This document shows, piece by piece, positions 24,829 to 33,862 of a stretch of DNA of 64,000 nt; the first letter of the stretch is position 1; every line of letters begins with the position of its first letter. The stretch is from the NCBI RefSeq assembly GCF_001424945.1, contig NZ_LMCW01000069.1:62001-126000 (forward strand), read 5' to 3'. A program made the position numbers and the translations under genes. The notes beneath the pieces were generated by a model, which saw only the letters and a list, made by a program, of their open reading frames with translations, was not told the origin of the DNA and ran no database searches. The stretch comes from Rhizobium sp. Root1203 (GTDB lineage: Bacteria > Pseudomonadota > Alphaproteobacteria > Rhizobiales > Rhizobiaceae).

Positions 24829-25752
24829 ATGCTGATCGGCATTCTTTGCGGCATAGCAACCTGCGCCCTGTGGGGGCTGACGTTTGTGGTGCCTCGCGCC
24901 ATAGCGCCTTTTACCACCCTGGATCTGACGGTGGCGCGCTATGGCCTGTTTGCGCTGGCAAGCATCGTGCTGATGGTACATCCGCGTTTCCGGCCGCGCG
25001 GCATCCAGCCGCGACTTGTCATCACCGCTCTCCTTCTCGGCGGCATCGGCTATGTCGGATATTTCGTCAGCGTCGCCTACGCGGTGCGCTTTGCGGGCGC
25101 CGCCATTCCACCGCTGGTGATCGGCACGATGCCGGTGCTGTTGTCGCTGATCGCCAATTTGCGCGATCGTTCGGTCGCCTGGCAGCTGCTTGTGGCCCCC
25201 CTCGCGCTGATCGCCGCCGGCATCGCCTGGGTCAACGTCTCGGTTTTCGCCGCCGCTCCCGAGGGCGATCGGAGCATGCTCGTTCTCGGAATAGGTTCCG
25301 CGTGCATCGGGCTCGTTCTGTGGGTGATCTACGGCCTTGCGAGCACGGCGGCCATGCAATCGGCGGATGCTCCCGACATTCTGCAGTGGACAGGTCTCCA
25401 GGGCATCGGCGCCGGGCTCGGCAGCCTCGTCCTCATTCCCATGACCTCGATCAACACACCGCTCGTCTACACGGACGTCGACCTTCTCCGGTTCGTCTTG
25501 TGGTCATTGATCATGGGGCTGGCCGGCGCATGGCTGGCGACGCTTCTCTGGATGATCGCCTCCAGGCGCCTGCCGCTGGCGCTTGCCGCGCAGCTCATCG
25601 TCGCAGAAACGGTGTTCGGCTTGATCTTCGGCTTCGTCTTCGAGCAGCGGCTTCCGACCGTGGCGGAAGCGGGTGGCTCCCTGTTGCAGCTTGCCGGCGT
25701 CGGCATGGCGATTGCGATCTTCAGCAATGTCGGCAAACGGCAACCGGCCTGA
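24829..25752 (+). CDS. DMT-family permease, EamA domains
   Basis: A 307-residue protein with ten predicted membrane helices in two EamA repeats (LIGILCGIATCALWGLTFVVPRAIAPFTTLDL at the N-terminus, in part). It is not closely similar to the other two DMT permeases in this window. The substrate is unknown. CGGAG lies about nine bases before the chosen ATG at 24829; the upstream extension is Arg/Pro-rich and unsupported. It precedes coaBC by 72 nt in the same direction, though a functional link is unlikely. Confidence 0.88.
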   Translation: MLIGILCGIATCALWGLTFVVPRAIAPFTTLDLTVARYGLFALASIVLMVHPRFRPRGIQPRLVITALLLGGIGYVGYFVSVAYAVRFAGAAIPPLVIGTMPVLLSLIANLRDRSVAWQLLVAPLALIAAGIAWVNVSVFAAAPEGDRSMLVLGIGSACIGLVLWVIYGLASTAAMQSADAPDILQWTGLQGIGAGLGSLVLIPMTSINTPLVYTDVDLLRFVLWSLIMGLAGAWLATLLWMIASRRLPLALAAQLIVAETVFGLIFGFVFEQRLPTVAEAGGSLLQLAGVGMAIAIFSNVGKRQPA

Positions 25753-25824
25753 TCGACGCAGATTGCTTATTATCCGCCAAAGGCTTAGGGTCTGGCGCAG
25801 TCTTATGTGCGACGGACAAGAGCG

Positions 25825-27036
25825 ATGTTTCTCAGCGGCAAACGCATCCTTCTCATCATCTCCGGCGGCATTGCGGCCTACAAGAGCCTGGACCTGATCC
25901 GACGGCTCCGGGAACGTGGTGCATCCGTTCGTCCGCTGATGACCAACGGCGCGCAAGAGTTCGTGACGCCGCTTGCGGTCGGGGCGCTTGCAGCCGACCA
26001 TGTCTATACCGACCTGTTCTCACGCCAGGACGAGCAGGATGTCGGCCATATCAGGCTTGCCCGGGATTGCGACCTCGTGCTGATCGCGCCAGCGACCGCT
26101 GACCTGCTGGCGAAAATGGCAGCCGGGCTTGCGGACGATCTCGCCTCGACGGTGTTGCTGGCAACCGACAAGCCCGTTCTGGCGGCGCCGGCGATGAACC
26201 CGCACATGTGGGTGCATGCCGCAACCAAACGAAACCTGCAGACGCTGAAGCAGGACGGCATTCGCTTTGTCGGACCGATGGCCGGCGAGATGGCGGAAAG
26301 CCGGGAGGCCGGCGTCGGCCGGATGGCCGAACCGCTCGACATCGTTGCGGCCGCTGAGGCAATTCTCGATGTTCGCCCGAAGCTTCTGGCCGGCCGAAAG
26401 GCAATCGTAACCTCGGGACCGACCCATGAGCCCATCGATCCGGTGCGCTATATAGCGAACCGTTCCTCCGGCCGGCAGGGTCACGCCATCGCTGCTGCAC
26501 TCGCAAGGCTTGGCGCCGAGGTCACGCTGGTCTCCGGTCCGGTGACGATAGCCGATCCTTCCGGCGTCAAGGTGGTGCATGTCGAGCGCGCCGACGAAAT
26601 GCGCGATGCCGTGCTCGCGGCGCTGCCGGCCGATATCGCCGTGATGGTCGCGGCCGTTGCCGACTGGCGCGTCGCCTCCGCCTCAAACCAGAAGATCAAG
26701 AAGCATCCCGGCGAATCCATACCGACGCTGGCACTGACGGAAAATCCCGACATCCTGAAGACGGTCGGCCATCACACGATGCGGCCGAAGCTGGTGATCG
26801 GCTTTGCAGCCGAAACCCAGGATGTGGACAACAACGCCAAGGCGAAGCTGGAGCGAAAGGGGGCCGACCTCATCGTCGCGAACGACGTTTCGCCGGCTAC
26901 GGGCATCATGGGCGGCGTGCGAAACAGGGTGAAGATCGTCAGCAGGGACGGCATCGAGCAATGGCCGGATCTGTCGAAAGAGGAGGTTGCCGCAAAGCTT
27001 GCGGCGCTGATCGCCGAACGGCTCAGGCAGGGATGA
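25825..27036 (+). CDS. coaBC: Bifunctional CoaBC (phosphopantothenoylcysteine synthetase/decarboxylase)
   Basis: Catalyses CTP-dependent ligation of cysteine to 4'-phosphopantothenate and FMN-dependent decarboxylation, two steps of coenzyme A synthesis. CoaC is residues 1-185: ISGGIAAYKS (FMN binding) and the PAMNPHMW motif. CoaB begins near 190: SGPTHEPIDPVRYIANRSSGRQG (in part) and the conserved Lys of NQKIKKH near 290. The total of 403 residues is normal. The ATG at 25825 matches relatives; a GTG six codons upstream is possible. Its 3' end overlaps the convergent amidotransferase gene by 14 nt. Confidence 0.97.
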   Translation: MFLSGKRILLIISGGIAAYKSLDLIRRLRERGASVRPLMTNGAQEFVTPLAVGALAADHVYTDLFSRQDEQDVGHIRLARDCDLVLIAPATADLLAKMAAGLADDLASTVLLATDKPVLAAPAMNPHMWVHAATKRNLQTLKQDGIRFVGPMAGEMAESREAGVGRMAEPLDIVAAAEAILDVRPKLLAGRKAIVTSGPTHEPIDPVRYIANRSSGRQGHAIAAALARLGAEVTLVSGPVTIADPSGVKVVHVERADEMRDAVLAALPADIAVMVAAVADWRVASASNQKIKKHPGESIPTLALTENPDILKTVGHHTMRPKLVIGFAAETQDVDNNAKAKLERKGADLIVANDVSPATGIMGGVRNRVKIVSRDGIEQWPDLSKEEVAAKLAALIAERLRQG

Positions 27037-27832
27037 CGAGGGGCAGCGGCCTTGCTATCGCGGGCTCTGGGCCGAAGGGCGCGATATCCAATCCGGTCTC
27101 ACCGAGCGTCACGGCACTGCCATCCGGAATCTCCGCCCACGCGTCGATATCGTCATTGAGCGGCTCGGAGACGAGACAGTATCCCTTGCCGACCGGCGAG
27201 GCGTAGAGCGTCGGCGCCTTGCGGTCGGTGGCATAGCGGATCGCATAGAGCGATTTGCCGTCCGAGAAGGCGGCCGTATAGCGCACCAACGCCGATCCGA
27301 TGATGTTTTCGGCGAGGCTTTCGACAAACCTTATCATCTCCGCCATGGCCGACATCGGCGTCTGGCGAAGCCCGAACTGCAAGGCGAGCAGGAACATCAG
27401 CTCGGAATCGGTGGTGCCGCCGCGGGCATTGAACAGCTCGTCATCGAGCATTGCCTCCATCGACCGCCGGAGGCGTTCGAAACCCGCGATCTGGCCGTTA
27501 TGCATGAACGACCAGTTGCCGAAGGTGAAAGGGTGACAGTTGTCGCGCCGTGTACCGCCGCCGGTGGCGGCGCGCACATGCGCCAAAAAGAGCGGCGAGC
27601 GGATCTGCCGCGCCAGACTCTTCAGATTGCAGTCTGACCAGGCCGGCAGCGTATCGCGATATCGCCCCGGCTCGGGATGGTCGCCGTACCAGGCGATGCC
27701 GAAGCCGTCGCCGTTGGTCGCGGTCTTGGCGCGCGTGGCGCAATGCGATTGCTCGATCAGGGAATGCGCGGGCGACGACACCAGCTCTTCGAGATAGAGA
27801 GGGGTTCCGCGATAGGCTGCCCAGCGACACAT
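27023..27832 (-). CDS. Class II glutamine amidotransferase
   Basis: A 269-residue Ntn-type amidotransferase of the YafJ/DUG3 group. The catalytic Cys is residue 2 after Met removal (MCRWAAYRG). Other family features include TNGDGFGIAWYG, the Arg-x-Ala segment AHVRAATGG, HPFTFGNWSFMHNGQIAGF and GGTTDSELMF. Members hydrolyse gamma-glutamyl compounds, including glutathione conjugates in yeast Dug3, or act in ergothioneine-type pathways; no partner gene is adjacent, so the substrate is unknown. The last 14 nt overlap the coaBC end on the opposite strand. Confidence 0.9.
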   Translation of the reverse strand: MCRWAAYRGTPLYLEELVSSPAHSLIEQSHCATRAKTATNGDGFGIAWYGDHPEPGRYRDTLPAWSDCNLKSLARQIRSPLFLAHVRAATGGGTRRDNCHPFTFGNWSFMHNGQIAGFERLRRSMEAMLDDELFNARGGTTDSELMFLLALQFGLRQTPMSAMAEMIRFVESLAENIIGSALVRYTAAFSDGKSLYAIRYATDRKAPTLYASPVGKGYCLVSEPLNDDIDAWAEIPDGSAVTLGETGLDIAPFGPEPAIARPLPLVIPA

Positions 27833-28095
27833 GCTCTTTCACTCCGCAACCCGCCTCGGCCCGTGGCGGGAAAATGCTGAAACGCAACGACTATTGTCGA
27901 ATCCGATGGTTAATAAGAACTAAACGCCGTTGCGACTTGCAAGCGGAAGATGACAAATTTCCGACGCCGCGGGCGATCAATTTTCGCAAGGCAGCATGCT
28001 CTTTTGTGAACAGTGCGTTCCGCCGGCGCCGGTCTTCGCGCGCTTGGCCGGGACAGCTATAGTCGCCGGCAAGTTAGAAACCTTGAGAGGATGCC

Positions 28096-29007
28096 ATGTC
28101 GATCCGTCCCGTAAAGCATACAAGCACCGCAACTCCGACCATGGAAGGCGCCGGCGTGAAGCTGCATCGCGTCTTCGGTTTCGGCGACCCTTCGCTGACG
28201 GACCCCTTCCTGATGATGGACGACTTCCGCAACGATAACCCCGCGGAATACATTCGCGGCTTTCCCTGGCACCCGCATCGCGGCATCGAAACGATTACCT
28301 ACGTTCTGGCCGGCACCGTCGAGCATGGCGACAGCCTCGGCAATCGCGGTCTGCTGGGCGCGGGCGACATCCAGTGGATGACCGCGGGCAGCGGCATCAT
28401 GCATCAGGAGATGCCGAAGGGCGATTTTGCCGGGCGCATGCATGGTTTTCAGCTCTGGGCCAACCTGCCCTCCTCCCTGAAAATGACCGCACCGCGCTAT
28501 CAGGATGTCAAATCCGCCGATATCCCTGTTGTCATCGATGACGACGGGACGGCTGTCCGTGTCATCTGTGGCGACTTCTGGGGCAAGGCTGGTCCCGTCG
28601 ACGGCGTGTCCGCCGAGCCGATCTATCTCGACGTGTCCGTGCCGCCGGGCAAGAAGAAGCGCCTGCCCGTCGATACATACCGCAATGCCTTCGCCTACAT
28701 CTTCGCCGGCTCCGGGACATTCCGCGATGCGTCCAAGCCGTTCGGCGTGCGCGTGGAGAAGGAAGTCGACGGCGAGGAACTGAACATCCGCGACATGTCG
28801 GGCAACCGGACGCTTGTCGTCTTCGACAGCGGCGATGAGGTCACTGTGCAGGCGGGCGATGAAGGCATTCGCTTCCTGCTGGTGTCCGGCAAGCCGATCG
28901 AGGAGCCGGTAGCCTGGCACGGGCCCATCGTCATGAACTCGCGCGAAGAGATCATGCAGGCGATGCAGGAGCTCCAGAACGGTACGTTCATCAAGGCCGC
29001 GCACTGA
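28096..29007 (+). CDS. Pirin family protein
   Basis: A 303-residue bicupin. The N-terminal pirin domain has the metal-binding motif PHRGIETITYVLAG with HxHRG (HPHRG) and the later H-Q-E (GSGIMHQEMP). Bacterial pirins bind Fe and some act as quercetin 2,3-dioxygenases or as redox-sensitive partners of metabolic enzymes; which applies here cannot be said. GAGAGG lies eight bases before the ATG. It is transcribed alone, preceded by a 263-bp gap in which I see nothing beyond a GC-rich dyad. Confidence 0.92.
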   Translation: MSIRPVKHTSTATPTMEGAGVKLHRVFGFGDPSLTDPFLMMDDFRNDNPAEYIRGFPWHPHRGIETITYVLAGTVEHGDSLGNRGLLGAGDIQWMTAGSGIMHQEMPKGDFAGRMHGFQLWANLPSSLKMTAPRYQDVKSADIPVVIDDDGTAVRVICGDFWGKAGPVDGVSAEPIYLDVSVPPGKKKRLPVDTYRNAFAYIFAGSGTFRDASKPFGVRVEKEVDGEELNIRDMSGNRTLVVFDSGDEVTVQAGDEGIRFLLVSGKPIEEPVAWHGPIVMNSREEIMQAMQELQNGTFIKAAH

Positions 29008-29132
29008 TCCCACGACAAAACGTATATCACCTCAAAGTTGCAAATTCCACAAGATCGAGATTTCGCCTTGCATCCTGCGCGAATCGACATACCTTTTAGC
29101 CATCGACAACAGAACGAAAGGAAGGTGATCCA

Positions 29133-29204
29133 ATGTCTAATGAGATTTCGGACCTCGTAACGGGCATGGAAGTGGTGACGAAGGCGAGGCAGCCCTCGCT
29201 CTGA
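29133..29204 (+). CDS. Candidate 23-residue small protein
   Basis: A short ORF (MSNEISDLVTGMEVVTKARQ plus PSL) preceded by a very strong ribosome-binding region (AAAGGAAGGTGATCC, spacing about 8) and followed 59 nt later by a strong intrinsic terminator. It sits alone in the 340-bp gap between pirin and a GntR gene. The sequence is soluble and charged, with no Cys, Trp or Tyr and no hydrophobic helix. I do not recognise a family: it lacks the Glu-x3-Tyr of PqqA and the codon runs of amino-acid leader peptides. It may be a true small protein, a regulatory leader, or the coding part of a dual-function small RNA. Confidence 0.5.
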   Translation: MSNEISDLVTGMEVVTKARQPSL

Positions 29205-29262
29205 ACCCGCCTTCCTGGGATCGCCAAAGCGGTCCGGCCGAATTACAGGCCAAAACTCATGG

Positions 29263-29291
29263 AAAGGGTCGCTTCGAGCGGCCCTTTTCCG
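29263..29291 (+). terminator. Intrinsic terminator of the small-ORF transcript
   Basis: AAAGGGTCGCT, a TCG loop, and AGCGGCCCTTTT give an 8-bp GC-rich stem with one G-T pair plus flanking A-T pairs, then TTTTCCGTTTT. It separates the small ORF from the GntR promoter at 29307. Confidence 0.8.
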
Positions 29292-29306
29292 TTTTCTGCT
29301 GGGAGA

Positions 29307-29335
29307 TTGACCAAGGGCGCTTGATTGATTATTCG
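29307..29335 (+). promoter_or_regulatory. Putative promoter of the GntR-MFS operon
   Basis: TTGACC, 17 bp, TATTCG. The -35 is good and the -10 weak. The 25-bp palindrome begins at the end of the -10, so a bound regulator would cover the transcription start. Confidence 0.4.
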
Positions 29336-29358
29336 TAAAGTCATCTGATGACTTTACG
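29334..29358. promoter_or_regulatory. 25-bp perfect palindromic operator of the GntR regulator
   Basis: CGTAAAGTCATC, a central T, and GATGACTTTACG form an uninterrupted 12+1+12 palindrome. It is 7 bp upstream of the preferred GntR start codon (29366). FadR-subfamily (FCD) GntR proteins bind dyads of this kind as dimers, so autoregulation is expected. Confidence 0.7.
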
Positions 29359-29365
29359 AGAACTC

Positions 29366-30043
29366 ATGCAACCTCTCACAAAAACCAATCTTGCCGATAC
29401 GGCAATCGAGGCGATACGCGGCGAGATATTCTCGAAGCGCTGGGCAGTCGGAGAAAAGCTGCCCAACGAAGCCACGCTTTGCGACATGTTGTCCGTCAGC
29501 CGGGGAACCATTCGCGAGGCGGTTCGCGTGCTCGCCTCGCAGGGCCTGCTTGAGACGCGGCAAGGCTCGGGGACATACGTGCTGTCGACCACCGATACCG
29601 CGCTGCCGTTGACAATGGCGCGGAGAGCCGGTCTGCGCGACCTGTTCGAGGCGCGCTGCGCACTGGACGTCGAAGCGGCGCGGCTGGCCGCTGTCCGACA
29701 AACGCCTGCGACGCTCGCGACGCTCCGCACGCTGCTTGAGCAGCGCGGCAATTTCGAGGGCGGCGACAAGGCCGCATTCATCAAGCGGGACCTTGCCTTC
29801 CACCAGGCGGTCATTGCCGCATCCGGCAACCGTGCGATGGTCGAAATCTACGACTTCTTCTCCGCCTCCATCACCGAGACGATCGAGGCGACACTTGGCG
29901 CGGATATTCCCGAACCCGATATGCAGGCACATGCCGACATCATCGAGGCGATCGCGACGGGCGATCCGGAACAAGCGGATGCGGCGGTGCGCCGTTTCAT
30001 GGCCCCCGTCATCAACACCCTCGACCGGATGATCCTTTCATGA
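29366..30043 (+). CDS. GntR-family regulator, FadR/FCD subgroup
   Basis: About 225 residues. The winged HTH is at 6-72 (ADTAIEAIRGEIFSKRWAVGEKLPNEATLCDMLSVSRGTIREAVRVL, in part) and the helical FCD ligand-binding domain fills the rest (LFEARCALDVEAARLAA; metal/ligand residues in KRDLAFHQAVIAASGN and QAHADIIEAI). An ATG at 29348 would extend it by six codons but lies inside the palindromic operator and has no ribosome-binding site, so 29366 is preferred. It overlaps the following MFS gene by 4 nt (ATGA). It probably represses itself and the transporter. Confidence 0.9.
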   Translation: MQPLTKTNLADTAIEAIRGEIFSKRWAVGEKLPNEATLCDMLSVSRGTIREAVRVLASQGLLETRQGSGTYVLSTTDTALPLTMARRAGLRDLFEARCALDVEAARLAAVRQTPATLATLRTLLEQRGNFEGGDKAAFIKRDLAFHQAVIAASGNRAMVEIYDFFSASITETIEATLGADIPEPDMQAHADIIEAIATGDPEQADAAVRRFMAPVINTLDRMILS

Positions 30044-31332
30044 CGTTACCTTTGCAAGATTCCGCCCGCGTCTACGACCTCGCAGACGAACAGCTGATCG
30101 ATGCCGAAGTCGATAGTATTCCGCAGCCGCAGCCACCTTCCGGCAAAAGTCCGGCTGCGCGGCTCCTGCTTGGGGCGAGCCTGGTCCTGATCGCTTTCAA
30201 CCTGCGTCCGGTTTTCTCCAGCGCATCGGCGCTGCTTCCCGAGATCCGCAGCGAACTCGGGTTGTCGGCTCTCGGAGCGAGCCTGCTCACGACTTTGCCG
30301 GTCGTCTGCCTCGGGGCTTTTTCGCCGATGGCGCCGCGGCTGGCACAGCGTATCGGTTCCGAGCGTACGCTGCTCGGCGTCCTCTTCCTTCTGGCGCTCG
30401 GCACGGCGCTGAGGGGAACCTCATCCATTCCGCTGCTTTTCCTGGGGACCGCCCTCGCCGGTGCCTGCATTGCGGTCGGCAATGTTCTGTTGCCCGGGTT
30501 GGTCAAGCGCGATTTTGCCGATCGCGCCGCGCTGATGACCGGTTTCTATACCATGGCGCTTTGCGCCGGCGCCGCGAGTGCCGCGGGCTTCACGCTTCCG
30601 ATCGAAAACGCGCTCGGCGGCTCGATGGCCGGAGCGCTCGCGATATGGGCGCTACCCGCCCTGATTGTCGCGCTGATCTGGCTGCCTCAGGTGCTGTCGA
30701 TGAAGACAGAGGTCAAGCGCAGCGGCTTTTCCGTCGTGGGTCTCTGGCGCGACCGTCTGGCATGGCAGGTGACGCTCTTCATGGGACTGCAATCCGCACT
30801 CGCCTACTGCGTCTTCGGCTGGCTTGTTCCGATCCTGCGCGAACGCGGAGTCGACGGCGTCACCGCTGGCGCGATCGTATCCGTATCCGTCATGGTTCAG
30901 GCCGCCGCCTGTCTTGTTGCCCCGCAGATTGCCGTCAGGAGCAAGGATCAGCGGCTCATCAACGCGTCGCTTTGCGGGGTCGCGGTCGTGGCGCTTCTCG
31001 GCTTGCTTTTTGCGCCTCTGTCAACCGTCTGGATATGGGCGGTCCTCCAGGGGATCGGCCAGGGGGGCCTGATTGCAGTGGCCATGACCACCATCGTGTT
31101 GCGATCCCGCGACCCGCATGTGGCGGCGCACCTCTCGGGCATGGTGCAGTGCGTCGGCTATCTGCTGGCAGCGGTGGGACCGCTGATCGTCGGCCTCATC
31201 CGCAGCTGGACCGGAAGTTTCGCCTGGTGTGCCGTCCTGTTCGTGGCCCTCGGCGCCGGGGCGGCCTTCAATGGATGGAACGCCGGCCGCGCGCTTTATG
31301 TCGGCGCGCGCACGGTCGAGAAGTCCGGCTAA
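30040..31332 (+). CDS. MFS transporter, CynX/NimT family
   Basis: A 430-residue major-facilitator protein with 12 predicted helices after a hydrophilic 35-residue N-terminal extension rich in Asp, Glu and Pro. The NLRPVFSSASALLPEIR segment at helix 1 is diagnostic of the CynX/NimT (cyanate/2-nitroimidazole-like) group. Family members transport small anions or drug-like compounds; the substrate here is unknown. It is translationally coupled to the GntR regulator. The N-terminal extension is longer than in most relatives. Confidence 0.9.
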   Translation: MTLPLQDSARVYDLADEQLIDAEVDSIPQPQPPSGKSPAARLLLGASLVLIAFNLRPVFSSASALLPEIRSELGLSALGASLLTTLPVVCLGAFSPMAPRLAQRIGSERTLLGVLFLLALGTALRGTSSIPLLFLGTALAGACIAVGNVLLPGLVKRDFADRAALMTGFYTMALCAGAASAAGFTLPIENALGGSMAGALAIWALPALIVALIWLPQVLSMKTEVKRSGFSVVGLWRDRLAWQVTLFMGLQSALAYCVFGWLVPILRERGVDGVTAGAIVSVSVMVQAAACLVAPQIAVRSKDQRLINASLCGVAVVALLGLLFAPLSTVWIWAVLQGIGQGGLIAVAMTTIVLRSRDPHVAAHLSGMVQCVGYLLAAVGPLIVGLIRSWTGSFAWCAVLFVALGAGAAFNGWNAGRALYVGARTVEKSG

Positions 31333-31419
31333 CTGCTGCCATCACCATCTGTTGATCCGGTCTTCCCGCCGGCGGATGCTAGGCTGGCGGCAACGATTGC
31401 ATCTGCCGGAGGAATATTC

Positions 31420-32931
31420 GTGCGTTTTTTACCCGCTGTCCTGCTCGCGGCGCTGCTTGCAGCGTTGGCACCCACCCTATCAAATGCAGAGGGAAGCGGA
31501 GCTGTACCCGGCGACGCCCGCGAGGGCGTCCTGAGGCTGCTGCCGGCCGATTCCGTCACGCAGCACGAAATGACGATCGGTGGGCGGAAGCTGGCCTATA
31601 CGGCAACGGCCGGGACCCTCAACCTCTTCGGCCAGGACGGCGCGCAGACAGCCGCCATCTTCTACACCGCCTACATCAAGAGAGACGGCGGCGCAGACCG
31701 GCCGCTGACCTTTGTCTTCAACGGCGGCCCGGGCGCTGCATCCGCGTTTCTGCACCTCGGCCTCGTCGGGCCGAAGATTATGGATTTCGGAGAAAAGGGC
31801 GACAACGGCGCGGGGGCTAAGCTCATCGACAACCCGCACAGCTGGCTCGACTTCACCGACCTCGTCCTGATCGACCCGATCGGAACCGGATGGAGCCGGA
31901 CCGTGAAGGCGGACGACGCCTCCAAATACTACAATGTCAATTCCGACGCCGAAAGCATCGCCAAGGCGATCGCCCTCTTCGTGGCACACAACGATCGTGC
32001 CTCCTCTCCGAAGTACCTGCTCGGCGAAAGCTATGGTGGATTCCGCGCGGCAAAGGTTGCGAATGCCCTGAAAGAGAGCCAGGGCATCATCGTTTCGGGC
32101 ACGGTCATGCTTTCGCCGTTGATCGAAGGCCAGCTTATGTTTGGCGCCGACCAGTTCGCGCTGGGTGCGGCACTGGAATTGCCGTCCCTGGCCGCCGCCG
32201 AAATGGATCGGCGCGGCGCTTTCGACGAGACGCGTCAGCGCGAGGCGGAGCGTTTCGCGCTCGGCGACTATCTGACGACGCTGGCGGGCGCACCCCCGAC
32301 AGGCGACGCGGCCAAGGCATTCTATGCCAAAATCGCCGGCATGACGGGCATCGCCGAAGACGTGGTGGAAAGGAACAGGGGCTTTCTCGGAAGTGTCTTC
32401 ACCAAGCAACTGGGCAAGCGCGACGGCCTGGTGGCGAGCCCCTACGACGCGGCATTTACCACGCCCGATCCATACCCCGAATCCAACGATTCCCGTGGCG
32501 ACGACGCCATCCTGGACGGCTTTACCCGCGCCTATGGCGGCGCCTTTGCCAATTATGCCCGAAATGAACTGGGCTTCAAGACCGAGATGACCTACGCCCT
32601 GCTCGACAGCGACGTGAACCGCCAGTGGGAGTGGGGCGGGCGCGGCGGCTCGCGTCTGCAGGCGAGTGTTACCGACGACCTCAGGCAACAGCTTGCATCC
32701 AATCCTTCGTTCCGCCTGCTGATTGCCCATGGTTACAGCGACCTCGTCACTCCCTATGGCGTCAGCCGCTATGTCGTCGATCACCTTCCGACAACCCTTG
32801 CCGGCCAAAGGGTGGCGCTGAACGTCTATCGCGGCGGGCACATGTTCTATACGCGGCCCGATCAGCGCGCCGCATTCACCGCCGATGCCAAGGCATTCTA
32901 CGCCGCATCCGGACCCTCACCGGCAGATTGA
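31420..32931 (+). CDS. Secreted serine carboxypeptidase (peptidase S10)
   Basis: A 503-residue S10-family peptidase removing C-terminal amino acids, probably periplasmic. A signal peptide covers residues 1-23 (MRFLPAVLLAALLAALAPTL then SNA). The NGGPGAAS oxyanion segment is near 107, the nucleophile Ser in GESYGG at about 204, the Asp in YSDLVTPY at about 441 and the His in GGHMFY at about 474. The triad is therefore complete. The start is GTG with GGAGGA eight bases upstream. S10 peptidases are less common in bacteria than in fungi and plants, but are known in Rhizobiales and other soil taxa. Confidence 0.93.
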   Translation: MRFLPAVLLAALLAALAPTLSNAEGSGAVPGDAREGVLRLLPADSVTQHEMTIGGRKLAYTATAGTLNLFGQDGAQTAAIFYTAYIKRDGGADRPLTFVFNGGPGAASAFLHLGLVGPKIMDFGEKGDNGAGAKLIDNPHSWLDFTDLVLIDPIGTGWSRTVKADDASKYYNVNSDAESIAKAIALFVAHNDRASSPKYLLGESYGGFRAAKVANALKESQGIIVSGTVMLSPLIEGQLMFGADQFALGAALELPSLAAAEMDRRGAFDETRQREAERFALGDYLTTLAGAPPTGDAAKAFYAKIAGMTGIAEDVVERNRGFLGSVFTKQLGKRDGLVASPYDAAFTTPDPYPESNDSRGDDAILDGFTRAYGGAFANYARNELGFKTEMTYALLDSDVNRQWEWGGRGGSRLQASVTDDLRQQLASNPSFRLLIAHGYSDLVTPYGVSRYVVDHLPTTLAGQRVALNVYRGGHMFYTRPDQRAAFTADAKAFYAASGPSPAD

Positions 32932-33018
32932 GCGAGGGCATCCTGCTTCAGGCACGGCACCCGCGATGCGCGACACTTTTGGGGTTGTTTCGCGCGATTG
33001 CCGCCATACTTAGTCCTC

Positions 33019-33816
33019 ATGTCATACCAAAAACTGCCATTGAAAGCCCCGAACCCCCACCAGGCTTCCGGGCGGGAATTGCTGTTTCGAACGCTCTCAT
33101 CGTCGTGCGACGACTACGCCCTGTTCCTGGATATCGACGGCACTCTGCTCGACCTGGCAGACACGCCAGACGGGATCGTTGTTCCTGACCGGCTCCCCTC
33201 GCAACTCGACGCACTGGCACAAAGGCTCGGGGGTGCGCTGGCGCTGGTCACCGGACGGGCACTTGCCTACGTGGACCAGCTCTTTGCGCCATACCGGTTT
33301 CCGATCGCCGGGCTTCATGGCGCCGAACTGCGCCGGCCCGACGGCGACATTGTCAGTGCCGCGACGACGCCCGCGTTCGAGCGACTGAAGGCGGAGCTGT
33401 ACGCAGCGACCGCCGACCTCGACGGCGTCCTGATCGAAGACAAGGGTGCGGCCGTCGCAGCCCATTACCGCCTCGCGCCGGGTCGACAGGCCGAGCTTGA
33501 GCCGCTGATGGAGGCGTTTCTCGCGAAGGCCGGCGAGAATTGGACGCTGCAGCGTGGCAAGATGGTTCTGGAGATCCGCCCGGCCAGTGCCGACAAGGGA
33601 CGCGCCATCGACACGTTGATGTCGGAGCCTCCTTTTGCAGGCAGGCGCCCGATTGCGATCGGCGACGACATTACCGATGAGGCGATGTTTCATGTCGCCA
33701 ATCGCCGCAACGGGTATTCGATCCGCGTCGGCGCGCCGCTGGTCGGAACAGCAGCGCCGCTGACATTGCACTCCTCCGGAACGCTGCGGGAACTGATTGC
33801 GCAGATCGCCGTTTGA
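33019..33816 (+). CDS. otsB: Trehalose-6-phosphate phosphatase
   Basis: A 265-residue HAD-superfamily phosphatase completing trehalose synthesis from trehalose-6-phosphate. HAD motif I is FLDIDGTLLDLA (about 37-48), motif II is LVTGR, the Lys is in the LEIRPASADKGRAI segment, and motif IV is AIGDDITDEAMF. The ATG at 33019 is used; the frame reaches a TTG seven codons earlier. otsA follows after 46 nt, giving an otsB-otsA operon for osmotic and desiccation tolerance. No dedicated regulator is visible. Confidence 0.96.
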   Translation: MSYQKLPLKAPNPHQASGRELLFRTLSSSCDDYALFLDIDGTLLDLADTPDGIVVPDRLPSQLDALAQRLGGALALVTGRALAYVDQLFAPYRFPIAGLHGAELRRPDGDIVSAATTPAFERLKAELYAATADLDGVLIEDKGAAVAAHYRLAPGRQAELEPLMEAFLAKAGENWTLQRGKMVLEIRPASADKGRAIDTLMSEPPFAGRRPIAIGDDITDEAMFHVANRRNGYSIRVGAPLVGTAAPLTLHSSGTLRELIAQIAV

Positions 33817-33862
33817 TGAACGGCACCGCCTCCGCTGCCCTCGCCGTTGAAAGGAATCCCAA

